Shown here: in pieces, positions 1-5,823 of the stretch
Numbering within the stretch: the stretch's first letter is position 1
How the letters are laid out: every line of letters starts with the position of its first letter
DNA from: Deinococcus sp.
Lineage (GTDB): Bacteria > Deinococcota > Deinococci > Deinococcales > Deinococcaceae
Assembly: GCA_025351205.1 (NCBI GenBank)
Contig: JANXWI010000369.1
Location: 1 to 5,823, forward strand
Direction of reading: 5' to 3'
Length of the DNA stretch: 5,823 nucleotides
Notes under the pieces: model-generated
The model's input: only the letters and a program-made list of their open reading frames with translations
What the model was told of the DNA's origin: nothing
The model's database searches: none
Position numbers and translations under genes: made by a program

Positions 1-9
1 TTTCTAAGT

Positions 10-3186
<3,177 letters not shown>

Positions 3187-3190
3187 GGTG

Positions 3191-3197
3191 TCCTCCT
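3191..3197 (-). promoter_or_regulatory. Ribosome binding site fixing a TTG start
   Basis: The minus strand reads AGGAGGA, then CACC, then TTG at 3186-3184. This is a near-perfect Shine-Dalgarno sequence at a normal distance. It supports the rare TTG codon as the start of the EtfD-like gene and places the first transmembrane segment at the very N-terminus. Confidence 0.8.
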
Positions 3198-3223
3198 GGG
3201 ACCGGGCAAGCAGGAACGAATCG

Positions 3224-3238
3224 TTGAACTGAGTTCAA
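3224..3238 (-). promoter_or_regulatory. Perfect 15-bp palindrome, candidate FadR-type operator
   Basis: TTGAACT-G-AGTTCAA is a perfect inverted repeat with a single central base. It lies 37 bases upstream of the EtfD-like start and shares one base with the predicted -10 box, so it would cover the transcription start. The sequence fits the pattern TTGNACYNRGTNCAA that I recall for the TetR-family fatty-acid-degradation repressor FadR of Thermus thermophilus, which is released by acyl-CoA. The palindrome is seen directly; the regulator is inference from recalled knowledge. Confidence 0.65.
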
Positions 3239-3243
3239 GTATA
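3238..3243 (-). promoter_or_regulatory. Putative -10 box of the EtfD-like gene
   Basis: The minus strand reads TATACT, five of six matches to TATAAT. Transcription would begin near 3231, giving a leader of about 45 bases. No good -35 hexamer lies 16-18 bases upstream (the 17-base position reads CGTTCA), so the promoter may be weak or may start elsewhere. Confidence 0.45.
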
Positions 3244-3423
3244 GCGGTGGGTGCCGCAGGTGAACGGGTTGTCAGGAAAACAATGCTAACCGAAGAAACC
3301 GGGCCACATTGGAAGCGTGCGCCATAGCAACCGTGCGGCCAGTTTGCAAAACGAAAAATTCAATGCCGACAAACACAACGTTTTTAGCCCCTCCCTCGTC
3401 GTAAACGGACGCGGATGACCACG

Positions 3424-3449
3424 CCACTCCTCCCCTTTGAGTGGGGAGG
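3424..3449. repeat. GC-rich hairpin with two alternative stems, REP-like
   Basis: CCTCCCC (3429-3435) pairs perfectly with GGGGAGG (3443-3449) across a 7-base loop. An overlapping alternative pairs CCACTC (3424-3429) with GAGTGG (3439-3444) across a 9-base loop. A further short palindrome, GGAC-TG-GTCC, follows at 3453-3462. There is no T-run, so this is not a standard terminator. It resembles dispersed palindromic (REP-type) elements, but copy number cannot be judged from one window. Confidence 0.5.
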
Positions 3450-3589
3450 TTGGGACTGGTCCAGCTTCTTGACCACATCAGCGCGGTTGACCACGCTTGG
3501 TCGCTCGAAGAGAGGGAATGGGTGGACTTAGCGTCCCAGACAGCCTTTACTTGATCCGCTTCATCCTGTCCCGAAAGACTGTCCAACAC

Positions 3590-3756
3590 TAGAGCATTTG
3601 TCATAATTCCACTGCCAAAACAACTGCCTTTTGTCAGCTCCATCATGCCCAATGCTCCACTAAATTCACTCCTTCCAGTTCTTGGGCAGAACGGACGCCG
3701 TACACGACGCCTGCCCGCTCGGTCAAAAAGAGAAAGCATTTTTGACAAATGCTCTA
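3590..3756. mobile_element. MITE-like 167-bp element with perfect 14-bp terminal inverted repeats
   Basis: TAGAGCATTTGTCA at 3590-3603 is matched exactly, in inverse orientation, by TGACAAATGCTCTA at 3743-3756. Read as GAGCATTTGTCA ends flanked by TA on both sides, this looks like a small non-autonomous element with a TA target duplication, as in IS630-type or some IS5-type elements. The 139-base interior encodes no transposase. The right end also forms a local hairpin (AGCATTT 3735-3741 with AAATGCT 3747-3753). The inverted repeat is observed; the transposon origin is inference. Confidence 0.55.
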
Positions 3757-3777
3757 TTGACGACAGGCGGCCTGGAC

Positions 3778-3799
3778 AAAAAAAACCACCTGCCGGGTG
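3778..3799 (-). terminator. Rho-independent terminator of murA
   Basis: On the minus strand, 46 bases past the murA stop, CACC-CGGCA-GGTG (3799-3787) forms a short stem, extendable by U-G pairs. After one more base it is followed by eight T residues (3785-3778). The stem is only 4 bp plus wobbles, but the T-run and position fit a terminator that isolates murA from the EtfD-like gene. Confidence 0.55.
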
Positions 3800-3844
3800 A
3801 CAGATGGGGACAAGAAATGCGTCTGGAACGCTGTACGGCCTGTT

Positions 3845-5131
3845 TCAGTCCATCGCGCTGGCAAGCACCGGCTCGGCCTGCACCGCGCTGGCTCCGATGG
3901 CCCGCAGGCGCTCGGCCCACCTCTCGTAGCCACGGTTGATGTACTGCATGCCGTCGATGACCGTCTCGCCCTCGGCGGCCAGCGCGGCCACCACCAGCGC
4001 GGCCCCGGCCCGGATGTCGGCGGCCTTCACGGGCGCGCCGTGCAGCGCGGCTCCCTGGATGGTCTGGGTGTGCCCGCTGACCCGGATGCTGGCGCCCATG
4101 CGGCTCAGCTCCATCACGTGCGTCAGGCGGTCGGTATACACGCCGTCGGTCACCACGCTGGTGCCGGGCACGGTGGCGAGCAGGGCGCTCATCTGCGGCT
4201 GAATGTCGGTGGGAAATCCGGGGAACGAGCCGGTCACCACGTCGGTGGGAACGAGCAGGCCGCTGCGGGCGTCCACCGAGAGGGTGGTTTCGCCCTCCAG
4301 AATGTTCACGCCCATCTCGCTCAGCTTCGTACTCAGCGCCCGCAGGTGCCCGGGCCGCACGCCGGTCAGCGTGAGCTGGCTGCGGGTCGCCGCCGCCGCG
4401 ATCATCATGGTCCCGGCCTCGATGCGGTCCGGAATCACGGTGTACTCGCCGCCGCGCAGGGCACGCACGCCCGTGACGGTAATGGTGTGCGTTCCCGCTC
4501 CCCGGATGTCTGTGCCCAGGCTGTTCAGAAAGCCGATCATGTCCACCACGTCTGTGTCGATGCTGGCGTTTTCCAGCACCACCTGACCGGTGCCCAGCGC
4601 CGCTGCCAGAATGGCGTTCTGGGTCGCGCCCACGCTCAGCATCTCGAAGGTGTAGCGGCCCGACAGCGGGGCCACGCGGCGGGCCTCGAAGTTGCCGCCC
4701 TCCTCGTCGAGGTCGATGCCGAACGCGCGGAACGCCTTGACGTGCTGGTCCACCGGACGGTGTCCGAAGGCGCAGCCGCCCGGCATGCTCACGGTGGCCT
4801 CTCCGGCACGCGCCAGCAGCGCCCCCATCACGATGAAGCTGGCCCGCATCTTGGACACCAGCGAGTACGGCGTCTCGGTGTTCAGGATGTCGGGGGTGTG
4901 CAGCGTCAGGGTGTTCGGCCCTTCCCAAACGTGGCGGGTGCCCAGGTGCGACACGATCTCCAGAATGGTGTAGATGTCAGACAGCCTGGGAATGCCGTTC
5001 AGGCGCACCGGCTCACGGCTCAGCAGACTGGCGACAATAATCGGCAACGCGGCGTTTTTGCTGGGCTGGACGGCGAATTCGCCTTGCAGAGAGCGGCCAC
5101 CGACGATATGCAGAGGGGTGAGCTGGAGCAT
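3845..5131 (-). CDS. murA: UDP-N-acetylglucosamine 1-carboxyvinyltransferase (MurA)
   Basis: Cytoplasmic enzyme that transfers enolpyruvate from phosphoenolpyruvate to UDP-N-acetylglucosamine, the first committed step of peptidoglycan synthesis and the target of fosfomycin. At 428 residues it is close to the usual length of about 420. Family landmarks are all visible: K25-N26 near the N-terminus (SKNAALP), R96 (KMRAS), the catalytic and fosfomycin-reactive C120 in PGGCAFGHRPVD, PDRIEAGT at 234-241, D309 in FPTDIQPQ, D372 in ADIRAG, and R400 in NRGYER. The start is ATG at 5131, because the family's N-terminus begins here and AAGGA lies five bases upstream. An ATG at 5185 would add 18 atypical residues. 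It has its own terminator and a leader of roughly 130 bases; no cell-wall partner gene is adjacent. Confidence 0.97.
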   Translation of the reverse strand: MLQLTPLHIVGGRSLQGEFAVQPSKNAALPIIVASLLSREPVRLNGIPRLSDIYTILEIVSHLGTRHVWEGPNTLTLHTPDILNTETPYSLVSKMRASFIVMGALLARAGEATVSMPGGCAFGHRPVDQHVKAFRAFGIDLDEEGGNFEARRVAPLSGRYTFEMLSVGATQNAILAAALGTGQVVLENASIDTDVVDMIGFLNSLGTDIRGAGTHTITVTGVRALRGGEYTVIPDRIEAGTMMIAAAATRSQLTLTGVRPGHLRALSTKLSEMGVNILEGETTLSVDARSGLLVPTDVVTGSFPGFPTDIQPQMSALLATVPGTSVVTDGVYTDRLTHVMELSRMGASIRVSGHTQTIQGAALHGAPVKAADIRAGAALVVAALAAEGETVIDGMQYINRGYERWAERLRAIGASAVQAEPVLASAMD

Positions 5132-5136
5132 TAAAA

Positions 5137-5141
5137 TCCTT
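5137..5141 (-). promoter_or_regulatory. Ribosome binding site of murA
   Basis: AAGGA on the minus strand, then TTTTA, then ATG at 5131. This favours the 428-residue MurA over the 446-residue form starting at 5185, which has no clear Shine-Dalgarno sequence. Confidence 0.6.
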
Positions 5142-5261
5142 TTTGAACAGGCGGCTCTTCCTGTGGAAAAGGCCAAAAGCATCATAAGAGCGGATGAAGA
5201 CGAGAAGCAACCCTGAAAACGAAACGTGAGGGCCAGGGGGCATCTGCTTCTTCTGCATCTT

Positions 5262-5291
5262 ACACACTATACTCAGGTGTGTCTACTGAGT
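5262..5291. promoter_or_regulatory. Probable murA promoter region with overlapping inverted repeats
   Basis: The block ACTATACT can serve as a -10 in both directions: TATAGT on the minus strand (5271-5266, towards murA) and TATACT on the plus strand (5268-5273). It is straddled by ACACAC (5262-5267) / GTGTGT (5277-5282), and a second inverted repeat, ACTCAG (5271-5276) / CTGAGT (5286-5291), overlaps the first. Such layouts suit operators. No good -35 hexamer was found in either direction, so the promoter call is tentative. Confidence 0.4.
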
Positions 5292-5296
5292 TGTTT

Positions 5297-5381
5297 CAGC
5301 TAGACGGTTGCTTCAGCTACACAGGTGCTTCAGCCATGTGTTCACCTCAGCCGGAGGGTTGTCTCAGCCACATGCTACGCT
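5297..5381. repeat. Degenerate 17-bp tandem repeat, five in-phase copies
   Basis: CAGC recurs at 5297, 5314, 5331, 5348 and 5365, exactly 17 bases apart. Most units end in CTT or CT, so a conserved core near CTTCAGCYA alternates with about 8 variable bases. Units 1 and 2 are CAGCTAGACGGTTGCTT and CAGCTACACAGGTGCTT. The 17 bases before the array (5280-5296, ending GTTGTTT) look like a sixth decayed copy. The strict phase is the main support; units 3 and 5 are weak outside the core. Confidence 0.6.
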
Positions 5382-5599
5382 CTAGGCGGCGCGTCAGGCG
5401 GGTCACGCCCAGGGGGCAAGCGCTCTGCTGAGTATCAGGGTTGCATGTCAGCGCGGTACACCAGGCCTGGGAAGCCGGGCCGTTTCAGGGGCTTGCCCGG
5501 AGTGAGCGTCTCACAGCACTGAAAAGCTCGCTTGAGTACCCCATCTCTGCGTGATAGCCTGATGAGAAGCTGATACCATGCCGCCTGCCGTGCGTTCCC

Positions 5600-5668
5600 G
5601 GCTGCTCTGTCAATTGAAGTGCCTGTCAATTGAAGTGCCTGTCAATTGGAGTGCCTGTGAGAGCAGCC
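5600..5668. repeat. 9-bp inverted repeat enclosing a 16-bp triplicate
   Basis: GGCTGCTCT (5600-5608) is the exact reverse complement of AGAGCAGCC (5660-5668). The space between is almost filled by the three tandem 16-bp repeats. TGACAG at 5669-5674 is also complementary to the CTGTCA that begins every repeat, so the whole block could fold in several ways. Confidence 0.6.
5607..5654. repeat. 16-bp tandem repeat, three copies
   Basis: CTGTCAATTGAAGTGC occurs at 5607-5622 and 5623-5638, and at 5639-5654 with one change (GAAG to GGAG). A fourth unit begins with CTGT and then diverges. Each copy contains the palindrome CAATTG. The near identity points to recent duplication, so copy number may vary among strains. 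Confidence 0.85.
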
Positions 5669-5752
5669 TGACAGCGGCAGCAAAAACAACACGCCCAGCA
5701 GGATACGCTCAGGAACGCAGCTGGCTCTCCATCGTCTGAAACGTCAGCTACA

Positions 5753-5757
5753 AGAGG
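5753..5757 (+). promoter_or_regulatory. Ribosome binding site of the plus-strand gene
   Basis: AGAGG followed by six bases and then ATG at 5764. The spacing is normal and supports that start. A second AGGA abuts the ATG and is too close to serve. Confidence 0.5.
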
Positions 5758-5763
5758 TCAGGA

Positions 5764-5823
5764 ATGCCCAAGAAGGAACGCAAACGCTTGCAGGTGGTGA
5801 TCAGCGAGGAGCAGGACGCGCTG
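5764..5823 (+). CDS. Start of a small basic protein, possibly ribbon-helix-helix DNA-binding (partial)
   Basis: Twenty codons remain open to the window edge: MPKKERKRLQVVISEEQDAL. A strongly basic N-terminus leads into a strand-like segment (RLQVVIS) and then the acidic start of a helix (EEQDAL). This is how CopG/Arc-type ribbon-helix-helix repressors often begin. Support for a real gene is the Shine-Dalgarno sequence and sensible codon use. The family assignment rests on too few residues to be more than a suggestion. If it is a DNA-binding protein, the repeats just upstream could be its own sites. Confidence 0.65.
   Translation, partial: MPKKERKRLQVVISEEQDAL

Larger units (their letters stand above)
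3187..3844. other. Intergenic region between murA and the EtfD-like gene
   Basis: About 660 bases with no convincing gene. Besides the promoter and palindrome near 3190-3243, it holds a GC-rich hairpin at 3424-3449, a small hairpin (GACCA/TGGTC, 3489-3502) next to two TTGACCAC copies (3469-3476, 3487-3494), a 167-bp inverted-repeat element (3590-3756) and the murA terminator (3778-3799). The longest open frame here looks spurious. Confidence 0.7.
5132..5763. other. Long repeat-rich intergenic region between murA and the plus-strand gene
   Basis: About 630 bases without a believable coding frame, between divergently read genes. It contains the murA leader (5132-5260), a likely promoter with overlapping inverted repeats (5262-5291), a 17-bp tandem array (5297-5381), a GC-rich segment with competing stems (about 5397-5514), and a 16-bp triplicate inside a 9-bp inverted repeat (5600-5668). 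No tRNA, rRNA or recognised riboswitch is seen. Confidence 0.7.

Noticed and set aside
3272..3748. 158-residue minus-strand open frame
   Set aside because: It runs through the GC-rich hairpin and one end of the inverted-repeat element, has low-complexity, unfamily-like sequence and no good ribosome binding site. It is probably a chance frame; a homology search would settle it.
3735..3753. AGCATTT/AAATGCT hairpin as a terminator
   Set aside because: It is AT-rich with a weak stem and coincides with the inverted-repeat end; the stem with T8 at 3778-3799 is the better murA terminator.
3797..5134. 445-residue plus-strand open frame opposite murA
   Set aside because: It is an exact shadow of MurA with arginine/histidine/glycine-rich content and no recognisable domain.
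5132..5185. Extended MurA start at 5185 (18 extra residues)
   Set aside because: The extra residues do not look like MurA and lack a ribosome binding site, whereas ATG at 5131 has AAGGA and matches the family N-terminus.
5013..5267. 84-residue minus-strand frame overlapping the murA start
   Set aside because: It begins with GTG inside the presumed promoter, ends inside murA in another frame, and has no recognisable features.
5297..5381. CRISPR array
   Set aside because: The period is only 17 bp with about 9-bp cores, far below any CRISPR repeat-spacer unit, and no cas gene is present.
5325..5522. 65-residue plus-strand frame
   Set aside because: It crosses the 17-bp array and GC-rich stems, lacks a ribosome binding site and shows no coding character; the opposing 5435-5629 frame is rejected for the same reasons.

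Overview
The window looks like chromosomal DNA from a GC-rich bacterium, most likely a Deinococcus or a close relative. That assignment is an inference from protein character, codon use and signal style; no marker gene proves it. It holds two complete genes on the minus strand, the first 20 codons of a third gene on the plus strand, and two long intergenic stretches rich in small repeats and inverted repeats.

Positions 10-3186 (minus) encode a 1058-residue membrane-anchored iron-sulfur oxidoreductase of the EtfD / HdrD-like type. It has an N-terminal NarI-like membrane domain, two 4Fe-4S motifs and two cysteine-rich (CCG-type) domains. This family passes electrons from an electron-transfer flavoprotein, and so from fatty-acyl-CoA oxidation, to the quinone pool. 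The last third of the protein is a disordered-looking Pro/Ala/Glu/Val tail with seven short basic tryptophan motifs. A -10 box upstream is abutted by a perfect 15-bp palindrome that fits, as I recall it, the operator consensus of the Thermus fatty-acid repressor FadR. This agrees with a beta-oxidation role.

Positions 3187-3844 contain no convincing gene. They hold the promoter/operator, a GC-rich hairpin with two mutually exclusive pairings, a 167-bp element bounded by perfect 14-bp inverted repeats with TA at both ends (MITE-like), and the murA terminator.

Positions 3845-5131 (minus) encode MurA, the first committed enzyme of peptidoglycan synthesis, with its catalytic residues intact. It is separated from the EtfD-like gene by its own terminator, so the two are probably not one operon.

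Positions 5132-5763 are about 630 bp without a gene. From left to right they hold the murA leader and likely promoter, overlapping inverted repeats, five in-phase copies of a degenerate 17-bp repeat, a GC-rich stretch with competing stems, and three copies of a 16-bp repeat enclosed by a perfect 9-bp inverted repeat. At 5764 a small basic protein begins on the plus strand and runs off the window; its start resembles a ribbon-helix-helix DNA-binding protein.

The most interesting signals are the tryptophan-motif tail, the FadR-like palindrome, the MITE-like element and the two repeat arrays between murA and the plus-strand gene.
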